From the NCBI RefSeq assembly GCF_004358165.1, contig NZ_SMTG01000002.1, positions 620,001-684,000 of the forward strand: a stretch of 64,000 nt of DNA, written 5' to 3'. Each line of letters begins with the position of its first letter. Within the stretch, counting starts at the first letter, position 1. This document shows, piece by piece, positions 44,415 through 55,160 of this stretch. The notes beneath the pieces were generated by a model. It was not told the DNA's origin. It was given only the letters and a program-made list of their open reading frames with translations, and did no database searches. This DNA is from Luteimonas terrae (GTDB taxonomy: Bacteria; Pseudomonadota; Gammaproteobacteria; Xanthomonadales; Xanthomonadaceae). The translations under genes were made by a program, and so were the position numbers.

Positions 44415-44951
44415 TCAACGCGGCGCATCGGCCAGCGTGAAGTCGATCGGCACGCGCACGGCGCTCGCGGTCGGCTTGCCGCCCTTGATCGCCGGCTCGA
44501 ATTTCCAGTCGCGCACCGCCTGCTGCGCGGCACGGTCCAGATCACGCAAGCCACTGCGCTTTTCGACAGTGACGTCGGTGGCGTTGCCGTTGGCGTCGAC
44601 CTGCACCAGCAGGACGAGCGAGCCTTCCTCGCGGCTGCGCGCAGCCGCCGGCGGATAGGGGATCTCGGGCTGCGCGACCGGACGGGCTTCGCGATCGGCG
44701 GGACGCGCCGGCGCGGTCTCGCGCGGCGTGGTACGTGCGGCGGGCTCGCGCTCGGCCGGCGCAGCGGCGGGATCGTCGATGACCGGCGTCGGTGGCAGTT
44801 CGGTGGTCTCACGGGCGCCACGTTGGCTCAGCACGTACCAGCCCAGGATTACCAGCACGACAAGCAAGAGGATCCACAACAGTGGACTGGAGCCCTTGCG
44901 CGGTGGCTCCTGCGGCGGGGGCTCGATGGGACGCTGCACGGGCGTGTTCAT
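44415..44951 (-). CDS. TonB family protein (first of a tandem pair)
   Basis: The product has 178 residues from ATG 44951 with AAGGAGGTG upstream. A single N-terminal membrane anchor (SPLLWILLLVVLVILGWYVL) is followed by a Pro/Arg/Glu-rich periplasmic spacer and a TonB C-terminal domain (PYPPAAARSREEGSLVLLVQVDANGNATDVTVEKRSG, then WKFEPAIKGGKPTAS). It transmits force or energy from the inner membrane to outer-membrane receptors, if exbBD are supplied elsewhere. It is downstream of a second, similar gene. Confidence 0.87.
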   Translation of the reverse strand: MNTPVQRPIEPPPQEPPRKGSSPLLWILLLVVLVILGWYVLSQRGARETTELPPTPVIDDPAAAPAEREPAARTTPRETAPARPADREARPVAQPEIPYPPAAARSREEGSLVLLVQVDANGNATDVTVEKRSGLRDLDRAAQQAVRDWKFEPAIKGGKPTASAVRVPIDFTLADAPR

Positions 44952-45041
44952 GCCGCACCTCCTTCCTGAATGGGTGCGGCGGAGCGTCCCACGCAAGATG
45001 TGCATGTCATGTCACGGGGGCGACGCCCGCGATCGGACGTG

Positions 45042-47092
<2,051 letters not shown>

Positions 47093-47205
47093 CGACGCCC
47101 TTGAGGCGTTTGCTGGAACGAATCGCGCCGATAGGCATAGTCTGTTGCAAAATTGGAATGCAAGTGGTGGAATATCGCGGATTGTCCTGATAGCGAGATT
47201 CCCCC

Positions 47206-48207
47206 ATGCAGGATTTGAACGATCTGTACTACTTCGCGATGGTCGTCGAGCACGGCGGTTTCGCGGCGGCCGAGCGCGCGCTCGGTATTCCGAAGTCCCG
47301 TCTGAGCCGTCGCATCAGCCAGCTCGAGAACGACCTGGGCGTGCGGCTGCTGCAACGTTCCACGCGCCGCTTCGCGGTCACCGACGTCGGCCAGAGCGTG
47401 TTCCGCCACGCGCAGTCGATGCTGGCCGAGGCCACGGCCGCGCGTGAGGTCGTCGACCGTCTGAGCGCCGAGCCGCGCGGCCTGGTGCGCGCCAGCGTGC
47501 CGGTCAGCATCGCCCAGCAGTCGATTCCGCAGATGCTGCCCGAGTTCCTCGCGCGCTATCCGCAGGTGCGCGTGCAGCTGCATGTCAGCAACCGACGCGT
47601 CGACGTGATCAACGAGGGCTTCGACGTCGCAGTGCGCGTGCGCTCCAAGCTCGACGACGACGGCAGCCTGGTGATGCGCAGCTTCGGCCAGATCCAGGAA
47701 CTGCTGGTCGCCAGCCCCGGCTATCTCGACCGCATGGGCCGGCCCAAGGATCCCGACGAACTCGACCAGCACACCACGATGAGCATGGGCGAGGACGAGG
47801 TGAAGCAGCGCTGGGACCTGCAGGCCGCCGACGGCACGACGCGCCGCGTCGAACTCAAGCCGCGCGTCGCCGGCTTCGACTTCCCGATGCTGATGGCGCT
47901 GGCCAAGCAGGGCCTGGGCATCACGATGCTGCCCGAGACCCTGTGCGCCGAAGCCGTGCGCAACGGCGAGCTTGAGGTGGTGCTGCCCGACTGGCACCTG
48001 CCGCAGGGCATCGCGCACGCCGTGTTCGCCTCGCGCCGCGGCCTGCTGCCGGCGGTGCGCGTCTTCATCGACTTCCTCGCCGAGAAGCTGCCGCCGCTGA
48101 TCGAAGCCTCCAGCCTCGACTGCCGCAACTGCGAGAAGAAGCCGATGCCGGGCGCCGTCCCGCCGCCGCGCATCTCGAACGCCGCCGTGCGTGCGACAAT
48201 GGCCTGA
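47206..48207 (+). CDS. LysR family transcriptional regulator
   Basis: The product has 333 residues. MQDLNDLYYFAMVVEHGGFAAAERALGIPKSRLSRRISQLENDLGVRLLQRSTRR is the LysR helix-turn-helix, of the LrhA/MexT-like branch with the YYF motif. The effector domain ends near FIDFLAEKLPP. A tail with two adjacent Cys (LDCRNCEKKPMPG) is unusual. No divergent target gene is present. It is followed by a clear terminator. Confidence 0.92.
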   Translation: MQDLNDLYYFAMVVEHGGFAAAERALGIPKSRLSRRISQLENDLGVRLLQRSTRRFAVTDVGQSVFRHAQSMLAEATAAREVVDRLSAEPRGLVRASVPVSIAQQSIPQMLPEFLARYPQVRVQLHVSNRRVDVINEGFDVAVRVRSKLDDDGSLVMRSFGQIQELLVASPGYLDRMGRPKDPDELDQHTTMSMGEDEVKQRWDLQAADGTTRRVELKPRVAGFDFPMLMALAKQGLGITMLPETLCAEAVRNGELEVVLPDWHLPQGIAHAVFASRRGLLPAVRVFIDFLAEKLPPLIEASSLDCRNCEKKPMPGAVPPPRISNAAVRATMA

Positions 48208-48214
48208 CGCAGCG

Positions 48215-48243
48215 ACGCCACGCGGAGCGTGGCGTTCTGTTTT
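48215..48243 (+). terminator. Rho-independent terminator after the LysR gene
   Basis: The stem ACGCCACGC/GCGTGGCGT with a GGA loop is followed by TCTGTTTT. Confidence 0.88.
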
Positions 48244-48356
48244 CGGTTGGACGGCCTGAAGCTCGGATCTCGAGCTCGAAAAGAGGAACCGGCAGAGTAT
48301 CTGCCGGCAGGTCGATGATCAGACCGTCAGCATGCAGTAGCAGCGCGGTGGACAAC

Positions 48357-48393
48357 GGAGAGATGGCCGAGTGGTTTAAGGCAGCGGTCTTGA
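48357..48393 (+). pseudogene. Truncated 5' tRNA-Ser copy
   Basis: The 37 nt beginning GGAGAGATGGCCGAGTGG match the first half of the functional tRNA-Ser at 48490, including the preceding ACAAC. They stop after GGTCTTGA in the anticodon loop and continue into unrelated TCCGGAGGCC. The unit repeats with about 133-bp spacing, and GGTCGATG precedes both copies (48311 and 48431). This looks like an imperfect tandem duplication that left a non-functional half gene. Confidence 0.9.
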
Positions 48394-48489
48394 TCCGGAG
48401 GCCGAAGGCCGGAGGAGACGTCGACCGCAGGTCGATGGCCAAACCGCCGCCACCGCGTCAGCGGTGCAAGTGGCGAAGCAGCAGACAAC

Positions 48490-48579
48490 GGAGAGATGGC
48501 CGAGTGGTTTAAGGCAGCGGTCTTGAAAACCGCCGAAGGGTCAAACCTTCCGTGGGTTCGAATCCCACTCTCTCCGCCA
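48490..48579 (+). tRNA. tRNA-Ser (TGA anticodon)
   Basis: The 90-nt tRNA has a long variable arm and encoded CCA. Acceptor GGAGAGA/TCTCTCC pairs around GCCA; the anticodon stem-loop is GCGGT-CTTGAAA-ACCGC (TGA reading UCA). The T arm is GTGGGTTCGAATCCCAC. It lies downstream of the truncated copy. Confidence 0.96.
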
Positions 48580-48688
48580 ATTCCGCTCGTAGCCGCCGAT
48601 CGCGCGCGGATCACGATTGCGAGAGGGCCCGGATGACGAGAGCATCGACTGCGACTGCGACTGCGATTGCGTTCGGGTGAGCATCCGG

Positions 48689-49147
48689 ATGATTCATTCA
48701 AGAGTCTCTACCGTGCTGCTCGCTTGCGTGGTTCTCGGGCTGCCCGCATCGTGTTCGCGCAATGTGGCGGATCCCGAAGCGATTGCCTCGACCCCGCTAT
48801 CGATCGACGACGGCGCGGTCTCAAGTCATCTCGATGCAGCCACGACCCAAGCGCCAGAGGCAGTGCCGCGTACTGCACACATGCCAACGTCCGAACATCG
48901 CCTGCAGGCGGCGCGTGCACTGATCATCCAGCAACTGCGGGGAACCGCCGACGCGCAATTCCGCAACGAGCGGGTGCTGCAGGACGGCCAAATCGTCTGC
49001 ATGGAGGTCGCAGTGGCTGCCGAAGAAGACAGGGCTTCCCCGGCATTCACGAAGGCGGTCGTCATCACCCGGCCGGATCGCGCGCCGTCGGTCTGGGTCG
49101 ACCGCGGCCATGAGGTGGTCGCTCACATCGCCTGCGAGCTTGCCTGA
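48689..49147 (+). CDS. Hypothetical lipoprotein
   Basis: The product has 152 residues from ATG 48689; a GTG at 48677 is an alternative and neither has a strong ribosome site. The signal with lipobox PASC (LPASCSRN) predicts lipidation of Cys22. The mature chain includes HRLQAARALIIQQLRGTADAQFRNERVLQDGQIVCMEVAVAAEE and ends VVAHIACELA. No family is recognised. A short GACTGC tandem repeat lies just upstream. Confidence 0.7.
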   Translation: MIHSRVSTVLLACVVLGLPASCSRNVADPEAIASTPLSIDDGAVSSHLDAATTQAPEAVPRTAHMPTSEHRLQAARALIIQQLRGTADAQFRNERVLQDGQIVCMEVAVAAEEDRASPAFTKAVVITRPDRAPSVWVDRGHEVVAHIACELA

Positions 49148-49152
49148 ACCAC

Positions 49153-49650
49153 TCAGCTGAGTGCGGACGGTTCCTCGAACGGCAAGTGCCGGGCGCCAGT
49201 CTGCAGCAGCGCGGGCTCTGCGCGGGCGAGCGTCTTGTCATCGGCATCGATCACGACGAGGATGCGGCCGCTCTCGATCTCGTCCTCGAACTTTCGGCGG
49301 ATCGGGTCGGGCAGGGCGGCGCCGACCAGAGACGACGCCCAGGTGCCGACGGCGGCGCCACCGAGTGTGGTCAGTGCAACGCCGGCCAAGGTCAGGCCCA
49401 GTGGCGGCACGGCGACAGCGACCAGACCCGCGAGCAGTCCGCTCGCGCCGCCGATGCCGGCGCCACGCAGCATCGCGTGCTTGAAGTCGGTCGGCGCTTC
49501 CTTCTTGTGCTCGGGCAGCGCTTGCAGTTCGATGTCGCCGCGTGCGATCAGCGACACGTCGGGGTCTTCGACACCGGCATCGCGCGCTGCGCGGACCGCG
49601 GCTTCGGCGTCCTGCACCGATGGCGTGCTGTAGACACGGCGGACTTTCAC
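49153..49650 (-). CDS. DUF1269-like membrane-associated stress protein
   Basis: The product has 165 residues: KVRRVYSTPSVQDAEAAVRAARDAGV, then a Gly-rich hydrophobic segment (MLRGAGIGGASGLLAGLVAVAVPPLGLTLAGVALTTLGGAAVG) flanked by acidic regions. The last third has FEDEIESGRILVVIDADDKTLAR. This layout is that of general-stress-protein-like DUF1269 proteins. It is convergent with the lipoprotein gene, 5 bp apart. Confidence 0.75.
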   Translation of the reverse strand: MKVRRVYSTPSVQDAEAAVRAARDAGVEDPDVSLIARGDIELQALPEHKKEAPTDFKHAMLRGAGIGGASGLLAGLVAVAVPPLGLTLAGVALTTLGGAAVGTWASSLVGAALPDPIRRKFEDEIESGRILVVIDADDKTLARAEPALLQTGARHLPFEEPSALS

Positions 49651-49714
49651 GGGCGACTCCGGGCCGGAAGCGGTGCGCGCAGCTTCCCCGCGGTCTCGTC
49701 TGCCGCCCGTGAAC

Positions 49715-50308
49715 CTACGCCAGGCCGATGCCGCCGCCCTTGCCGGACAGATGTTCGTAGAGGATCACGCTGCCGATCGCGATGAGGATCAGGCCGCCGA
49801 TGATTTCCGCACGCTTGCCGACGATCGCGCCAAGCGCGCGACCGAGCATGACGCCAGTCGTGACCATGACCAGCGTGCAGACGCCGATGACGCCAGCGAC
49901 CAGCAGGATGTTGACGTCGAGAAACGCCAGACCCACACCGACCGCCATCGCGTCGATGCTGGTCGCGAAGCCGGTCGCGGCGAGTGTCCAGAAGCCGTGC
50001 GGCCTGGCGTCGTCGTCATCGTCCGCCGGGGCGTCCTGCTGCAGGCCGGCCCGCACCATGCGCAGGCCGAGTACACCCAGCAGCACGAACGCGATCCAGT
50101 GATCCCATGCGGTCACGTAGGCGGCCGCGGCCAGGCCGAGCGCCCAGCCGATGACCGGCGTGATCGCTTCGATGGCGCCGAAGATCGCGCCCGCCCGCAA
50201 GGCCTCGGGGAACCGCGGACGCTGCATTGCCGCGCCCTTGCCGATCGCGGCGGCAAAGGCATCGGTGGACATGGCGAAGCCGATCAGAATGATCGAGAGA
50301 AAGGACAT
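49715..50308 (-). CDS. mntP: Manganese efflux pump MntP
   Basis: The product has 197 residues from ATG 50308. Six membrane spans carry the paired motifs [18 protein letters not shown] and [19 protein letters not shown], whose acidic residues bind Mn2+. An acidic loop ([16 protein letters not shown]) sits in the middle. It exports manganese from the cytosol. It lies behind a yybP-ykoY-like element, so it is expected to respond to Mn2+. Confidence 0.95.
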   Translation of the reverse strand: MSFLSIILIGFAMSTDAFAAAIGKGAAMQRPRFPEALRAGAIFGAIEAITPVIGWALGLAAAAYVTAWDHWIAFVLLGVLGLRMVRAGLQQDAPADDDDDARPHGFWTLAATGFATSIDAMAVGVGLAFLDVNILLVAGVIGVCTLVMVTTGVMLGRALGAIVGKRAEIIGGLILIAIGSVILYEHLSGKGGGIGLA

Positions 50309-50369
50309 GCGATGACTGCGTTCGGGTCGGGCAGAGACGATGCACGGCGCGCCGGCACGCCCAACCTCC

Positions 50370-50505
50370 GTTGCGCCGGCACTCCGCTGGTCTCGCCTAC
50401 CGTGTCTGGTTGCCTGCACCACGATCGGATGGGATCGAGTGTGTTGATGCAGGCGCCTCCGCGATGCGGAAGCCGGCTACTCCCCAAGGGGACGCGCATG
50501 GTAAT
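50370..50505 (-). promoter_or_regulatory. yybP-ykoY-type Mn2+ riboswitch upstream of mntP
   Basis: In minus-strand sense, CTTGGGGAGTAGCCGGC is followed after a hairpin by CATCAACA and then TAGGCGAGACCAGCGGAG. GGGGAGTAG and GCGAGACC are the two most conserved segments of the yybP-ykoY aptamer. Its position before mntP fits, because this aptamer controls manganese export genes. Exact ends are approximate; about 60-190 nt separate it from the start codon. Confidence 0.85.
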
Positions 50506-50652
50506 GGCGCGCGCGGCACAATGCACACGTATAGCCGATGACATGCATCATAGATGGAACGATTGGGATGCCGCGTTGTTGCCGCCACGCGCGCACCACG
50601 CCGTATCGCGCCCGCCGATGTAAACCGCCGGCACCCGTCTTGACCGCGGCGC

Positions 50653-50680
50653 TTGAGATGCACGTGCGCGGCCCTATACT
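50653..50680 (+). promoter_or_regulatory. Promoter of ssrA
   Basis: TTGAGA at 50653-50658 and TATACT at 50675-50680 are spaced by 16 nt. The expected start near 50687 leaves a 5' leader of about 24 nt, removed by RNase P. Confidence 0.7.
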
Positions 50681-50710
50681 TGCCGACGTCAGAGCGATGT
50701 TCTGATTCCC

Positions 50711-51063
50711 GGGGGTGCACTGGCTTCGACGGGGGTCGCGAAATTGCCTGGTGCATGCCGAGGGGGCAGCTTTCCTCGTAAATCCAGCGGCAAAACTCTA
50801 GTTGCCAACGACGACAACTACGCTCTCGCCGCTTAAGGCGTAAGCCCCGAACCCACTTGTGCTCGTGCTCGTGGATGTAGGGTCATTATCACGAGAACCA
50901 GCCGCGGCGGCCGCCTGTCTGCCGTGGTTGAACTCACAGGCTGGTTCCGGGATGCGCTTCGCGCACCGTGCTGTTCCGGGACGAGATCCAACGGTGCGCT
51001 AAGCATGTAGTACCGGGGATGGAGTGCCTTCGGACGCGGGTTCAATTCCCGCCACCTCCACCA
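50711..51063 (+). ncRNA. ssrA: Transfer-messenger RNA
   Basis: The RNA is 353 nt. It starts GGGGGTGCACTGGCTTCGAC and ends GTTCAATTCCCGCCACCTCC + ACCA; the ends pair as a tRNA-like acceptor. The tag begins at GCC 50804 and reads ANDDNYALAA, stop TAA at 50834-50836. It rescues stalled ribosomes with SmpB, whose gene is at 53382. A U-rich hairpin at 51073-51102 (AGCCGGGCCC...GGGTCCGGCT then TTTTTC) is the terminator. Confidence 0.97.
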
Positions 51064-51072
51064 TCTTCAAGG

Positions 51073-51104
51073 AAAGCCGGGCCCTCGGGTCCGGCTTTTT
51101 CTTT
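51073..51104 (+). terminator. Rho-independent terminator of ssrA
   Basis: The hairpin AAAGCCGGGCCCTCGGGTCC + GGCTTTTTCT has a strong stem and U-tract, 10 nt after the tmRNA end. Confidence 0.92.
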
Positions 51105-51137
51105 GGCCGAAACGCATGCGCTCGTTATGCTGTTGTG

Positions 51138-53333
51138 ATGGCCGCGTCCACGCCACGTCAAGAGATCGAAGCCGCGCGTGCGCGACTGCCGCGGCGTCCG
51201 CGTCGCAGCCACGTGCTCGCGGTGCTGGTGCTGGTGGGTTCGCTGCTGATGGTCGCGCTGTATGCGCGCGGCGCCGGCGAGCGCGAGCGTCGGCTGGCCG
51301 AGGCAAGCTTCATCGCCGACGCCGACCAGCTCGCCGACACCGTGCGCCAGCGCCTGTTGCAGTACGAATTGAGTCTCCGCGGCGGTGTCGCGCTGCACAG
51401 TGCGGCGGTCGAAACGCCGACCGCACGCCAGTGGCGTGGCTATGTGGACGGACTGGATATTCGGCGCCAGCTGCCCGGCATGATGGGAATCGGCTACGTG
51501 GCCTGGCTCGATCCGCGTTCGCTCGCCGAATTGCAGTTGCGGCAGCGCGAAGCGGGCGAGGGACTCTTCATGCTGTCGCCGCGCGGCGTGCGGCCCAACT
51601 ACGGCGCGATTCTGTACTTCGAGCCTGAGATCGAATCGAGCCGCCTGGCGATTGGCTACGACCAGTACAGCGATCCGGTGCGGCGCGAGGCGATGGAGGC
51701 CGCGCGCGACAGCGGCGAAGTGCGCATGAGCGCGCCGGTGCGCCTGCGCCAATACGGGCGCGAGGGACAGTCGGGCGTGCTGCTGTTCGCGCCGGTCTAT
51801 CGTACCGCGCGCCTGCCGGTGTCGCGCGCCGGTCGCGAGAATGCACTGGTGGGCTGGGTCTATGCGCCGTTCCGCACCGCAGAGTTCATCGACCGCTCGA
51901 TGATTCCGGTCGGTTACAACCTGGCGTTCCGCATCGTCGACGTGACCGACGGCAAGCAGGTGCCCCTGCTTGCGTCCGACGGCTGGGTGGACGGCGCCGA
52001 GGCGCCGGACACGCTGCACAGCGTGACGCAGCAGCTCTACGGTCGCAGCTGGCGGTACGACTTCCAGCACGTGGGACCGTTGACCTCGGGCGGCATGCGC
52101 GAGCTGCAGGCGACGCTCATCGCCGGCGTGCTGGCCTGTCTGCTGCTGTTCGCGGTGGTGATGACGCTGGCGCAGACCCAGTCGCGCGCGGAGACACTGG
52201 CGCACCGGCTCAGCGATTCCTACCGGCGCAGCGAACAGCGCTTCCGCAACGCCATGCAGTACTCGGCGATCGGCATGGTGCTGCTCGACCGCAATGGCGC
52301 GATTCTGGAAAGCAATCCGGCGATGGCCGAGATCGCAGGGGTGAGTCAGGCGGCGCTGGCGGGCACGGCCTTCAAGCGCTACTTCATCGACGGGCACGAT
52401 GATGTCTCGCGCACCCAGGAGCTGCAGGCCTTGCGCGAAGGCGTGTTCCGCAGCACGCGACGCCTGCAGCGGTACGACGGCGACATCCGCGAGGTGCATC
52501 TGGCCTCGACCCTGATGCCCGGCGATGACGGCAGCGACGTCGCCCGGCTGGTGCAGGTCGACGACGTCACCGAGCGCCTGCGCGCCGAGGCGCAGGTACA
52601 CGCGCTCAACCGCACGCTGGAATCACGCGTCGAGCAGCGCACCCGCGAGCTCACCCAGGCGAACCACGAGCTGGAATCGTTCGCCTACATCGTCTCGCAC
52701 GATCTGCGCGCGCCGCTGCGCAGCATCGACGGCTTCGGCCGCATCCTTTCCGAACGCTACGATGCGGTCATCGATCCGCAGGGCCAGGACTATCTGGCGC
52801 GCGTGCGCAACGCGGCCGCGCGCATGGACGCGCTGATCGATGCGCTGCTGAAGATGTCGCGCATCAGCCGCGGCGAGTTCAAGCGCACGCCGCTCGACCT
52901 CAGCCGCATGGCCGGCGAGGTGCTCGGCGAACTGCGCCAGTCCGAGCCCGCGCGCGAGATCGCGGTGCGGATTGCCCCGGAGCTGCGCGCGGAAGGTGAC
53001 GCGGCGCTGGTGCGCAATCTGCTCGAGAACCTGCTCGGGAATGCCTGGAAATTCACCGCCAATACCGCGCAGGCGACGATCGAATTCGGCATGGCCCCCG
53101 GTGGCGTGTTCTACGTCGCCGACAACGGCGCGGGGTTCAACGCCGACTACGCCAGCAAGCTGTTCCGACCGTTCCAGCGGCTGCATCGCGACGACGAGTT
53201 CAAGGGCCACGGCGTGGGGCTGGCGTCGGTGCGACGCATCGTCGAGCGCCATGGCGGCACGATCACCGCCGAGGGACGCCCGGGCGGTGGCGCGACGTTC
53301 CGCTTCACGCTGGCGTCGTCGCCGCGCCGCTGA
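51138..53333 (+). CDS. Orphan hybrid-free sensor histidine kinase with CHASE and PAS domains
   Basis: The product has 731 residues from ATG 51138; no ribosome site is obvious, and a GTG lies directly before it. Span 1 is about residues 24-43 (HVLAVLVLVGSLLMVALYA). A periplasmic CHASE domain follows (LRGGVALHSAAVE, GIGYVAWLDP, region to about 320). Span 2 is near 330-350. A PAS domain (RFRNAMQYSAIGMVLLDRNG) leads to a dimerisation helix with the phosphorylated His in SHDLRAPLRSIDGFGRI, then a GHKL ATPase (NLLGNAWKFT, DNGAGFN, KGHGVGLASVRRIVERHGG). No response regulator is adjacent. It lies between ssrA and smpB. Confidence 0.9.
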   Translation: MAASTPRQEIEAARARLPRRPRRSHVLAVLVLVGSLLMVALYARGAGERERRLAEASFIADADQLADTVRQRLLQYELSLRGGVALHSAAVETPTARQWRGYVDGLDIRRQLPGMMGIGYVAWLDPRSLAELQLRQREAGEGLFMLSPRGVRPNYGAILYFEPEIESSRLAIGYDQYSDPVRREAMEAARDSGEVRMSAPVRLRQYGREGQSGVLLFAPVYRTARLPVSRAGRENALVGWVYAPFRTAEFIDRSMIPVGYNLAFRIVDVTDGKQVPLLASDGWVDGAEAPDTLHSVTQQLYGRSWRYDFQHVGPLTSGGMRELQATLIAGVLACLLLFAVVMTLAQTQSRAETLAHRLSDSYRRSEQRFRNAMQYSAIGMVLLDRNGAILESNPAMAEIAGVSQAALAGTAFKRYFIDGHDDVSRTQELQALREGVFRSTRRLQRYDGDIREVHLASTLMPGDDGSDVARLVQVDDVTERLRAEAQVHALNRTLESRVEQRTRELTQANHELESFAYIVSHDLRAPLRSIDGFGRILSERYDAVIDPQGQDYLARVRNAAARMDALIDALLKMSRISRGEFKRTPLDLSRMAGEVLGELRQSEPAREIAVRIAPELRAEGDAALVRNLLENLLGNAWKFTANTAQATIEFGMAPGGVFYVADNGAGFNADYASKLFRPFQRLHRDDEFKGHGVGLASVRRIVERHGGTITAEGRPGGGATFRFTLASSPRR

Positions 53334-53381
53334 GAGGGCGCGTGGGGCATCCGCAAGCGCCCCGGGATGTGCAGGTGCGGC

Positions 53382-53888
53382 TCAGGCGTTCCGGTTGTGC
53401 GCCCGCATCGCGCGCTGCTTGTCGCGCTGCCAGTCCTTGTCGCGTTCGGCATTGCGCTTGTCGTGGTTCTGCTTGCCCTTGGCCAGTGCGATCTCGGCCT
53501 TGACCTTGTTGCCCTTCCAGTAGAGCGCGGTCGGCACGATGGTGTAGCCGTCGCGCTGCACGCGGCCGATCAGCATGTCGATCTCGCGCTTGTGCAGCAG
53601 CAGCTTGCGCGTGCGGTGCGGGTCGGCGATCACATGGGTCGAGGCCTGGGTGAGCGGGGTGATCTGCGCGCCGATCAGGAACAGCTCGCCCTTGAGCACC
53701 ATCGCGTAGCTTTCGCCGATGTTGGCGCGACCGGCGCGGATCGCCTTGAGTTCCCAGCCCTGCAACGCCAGTCCGGCCTCGAACTTGTCTTCCAGCTGGT
53801 ATTCGTGGCGCGCGCGTTTGTTCAGCGCGATGGTGCCCGTGCTGTTTGCCTTATCCTTGCCCTTGCTGCCACCGCTTTTCTTGCTCAT
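53382..53888 (-). CDS. smpB: SsrA-binding protein
   Basis: The product has 168 residues. A variable basic N-terminus ([16 protein letters not shown]) precedes [44 protein letters not shown], the SmpB OB core, and the C-terminal tail [24 protein letters not shown] that enters the mRNA channel. It delivers tmRNA to stalled ribosomes. It is divergent from ratA. Confidence 0.96.
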   Translation of the reverse strand: MSKKSGGSKGKDKANSTGTIALNKRARHEYQLEDKFEAGLALQGWELKAIRAGRANIGESYAMVLKGELFLIGAQITPLTQASTHVIADPHRTRKLLLHKREIDMLIGRVQRDGYTIVPTALYWKGNKVKAEIALAKGKQNHDKRNAERDKDWQRDKQRAMRAHNRNA

Positions 53889-53926
53889 CCGTCCATTGTC
53901 CGCGAAGAAGGTTCCCCAGGCGAGTC

Positions 53927-54358
53927 ATGCCCAAGATCGAACGTAGTGCCCTCGTCGGGCAACCCGCCGAGCGCATGTACGCGCTGGTCAACGATGTCGC
54001 CGCCTATCCCCGCCGCTTCGCCTGGTGCGATGCGGCGGAGATCCAGGAAGCCACCGACACCCGCATGGTCGCGCGCCTCGATCTGGGGCTCGGCGCACTA
54101 CGCACCTGGTTCACGACCGAGAACACGCTCACCGCGCCCGAGACCATCGACATGCAGCTGCGCGATGGCCCGTTCAAGTCCCTGCATGGTCGCTGGACCT
54201 TCCGCGCACTGGACGCGAACGCCTGCAAGGTCACGCTGCTGCTGGAATTCGAGCCGCAGAGCCGCTTGATGCTGCCGGCGCTGACGCTGGGGTTCAAAGG
54301 TCTCGCCGACCGCATGGTCGACGACTTCGTCCGCGTCGCCGAACGCGAGTCGCCGTGA
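53927..54358 (+). CDS. ratA: RatA-like START/polyketide-cyclase family protein
   Basis: The product has 143 residues: KIERSALVGQPAERMYALVNDVAAYPRRFAWCDAAE, followed by FTTENTLTAPETIDMQLRDGPFKSLHGRWTF and FKGLADRMVDDFVRVAERE. This matches RatA/Coq10-type proteins. E. coli RatA affects ribosome assembly and related proteins bind ubiquinone, so the real role is open. It overlaps rnfH by GTGA. Confidence 0.93.
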   Translation: MPKIERSALVGQPAERMYALVNDVAAYPRRFAWCDAAEIQEATDTRMVARLDLGLGALRTWFTTENTLTAPETIDMQLRDGPFKSLHGRWTFRALDANACKVTLLLEFEPQSRLMLPALTLGFKGLADRMVDDFVRVAERESP

Positions 54359-54630
54359 TCGGCATCCGTGCGGTGCGGGCCTGGCCCGGCCGCCACGAGG
54401 ACTGGGCGCTGCAACTCCAGGATGGCGCCTGCGTGGCCGATGCGCTGGCGATGCTGCGGCAACTTGCACCGGCCGCGCTCGAGGGCATTGCCGGGCAGGC
54501 GGTGTACGGGGTGCGCGTGCAGCCCGATGCACGTTTGCGCGATGGCGACCGGCTCGAACTGCTGACCGGCCTGCAGGCCGACCCCAAGGACGCGCGTCGG
54601 CGCCGCGCCGCGGCCAGCCGCGGCGCCTGA
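54355..54630 (+). CDS. rnfH: RnfH/RatB-like ubiquitin-fold protein
   Basis: The product has 91 residues from GTG 54355, overlapping the ratA stop. VRAWPGRHEDWALQLQDGACVADALAMLRQLA and VYGVRVQPDARLRDGDRLELLTGLQADPKDARRRRA are diagnostic of RnfH (UPF0125). Association with ratA is widely conserved. The biochemical role is unclear. It is convergent with bamE, 7 bp apart. Confidence 0.93.
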   Translation: MIGIRAVRAWPGRHEDWALQLQDGACVADALAMLRQLAPAALEGIAGQAVYGVRVQPDARLRDGDRLELLTGLQADPKDARRRRAAASRGA

Positions 54631-54637
54631 AGCAGGA

Positions 54638-55027
54638 TCAGCGGCGGCGCTGGTTGCCCTTCTCGCGCGGCAGGTTGCCGAACTTGCGCATTTCAGCGGC
54701 CAGTTCCGCGTCACGCTTCGGGAAGTAGTCGCCTTCCCAGCGCGTCACCTGATCGTTCTCGAAGAACACGGTGAAGTTCTTGATCGTGGTGCGGCCGCGA
54801 CGGTTGGCGCGCTCGGACGCGGTGTAGTCCCAGCGCTGGTGATGGAACGGGTCGGCGACCGACGGCGTGCCCAGCAGCGCCTCGACCTGCGGCTTGCCCA
54901 TGCCGACCTGCAGCTGCTCGACCGCCGATGCATCGATCAGGTTGCCCTGGTAGATCGGCTGCTTGTAGAGCACGCCGCAGCCGGCGGTGGCGAGCGCGAG
55001 GACCGGTACGAGGAGAAGCTTGTGCAT
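54638..55027 (-). CDS. bamE: Outer-membrane assembly lipoprotein BamE
   Basis: The product has 129 residues. The lipobox ATAGC is at about residue 19, then GVLYKQPIYQGNLIDASAVEQLQVGMGKPQVEALLGTPSV and FHHQRWDYT, with the SmpA/OmlA fold. It belongs to the Bam complex that inserts beta-barrel proteins. It is divergent from fur, and a GATACACT -10-like box at 55061 serves that intergenic region. Confidence 0.95.
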   Translation of the reverse strand: MHKLLLVPVLALATAGCGVLYKQPIYQGNLIDASAVEQLQVGMGKPQVEALLGTPSVADPFHHQRWDYTASERANRRGRTTIKNFTVFFENDQVTRWEGDYFPKRDAELAAEMRKFGNLPREKGNQRRR

Positions 55028-55160
55028 GTCGTTGGGAACGGCCTGGAATGACCGGCCGATGATACACTGCGCGCCACGCCGCGACCGCGATCCAGGCAGC
55101 TGGCGTTCAACCGCCAGTGGACCGCCGGCCCGTTTTTCCCGGCCTGTTCTGGAGACGCCC

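Noticed and set aside
48357..48393. Functional second tRNA-Ser
   Set aside because: It lacks the 3' half of the anticodon stem, variable arm, T arm and acceptor strand.
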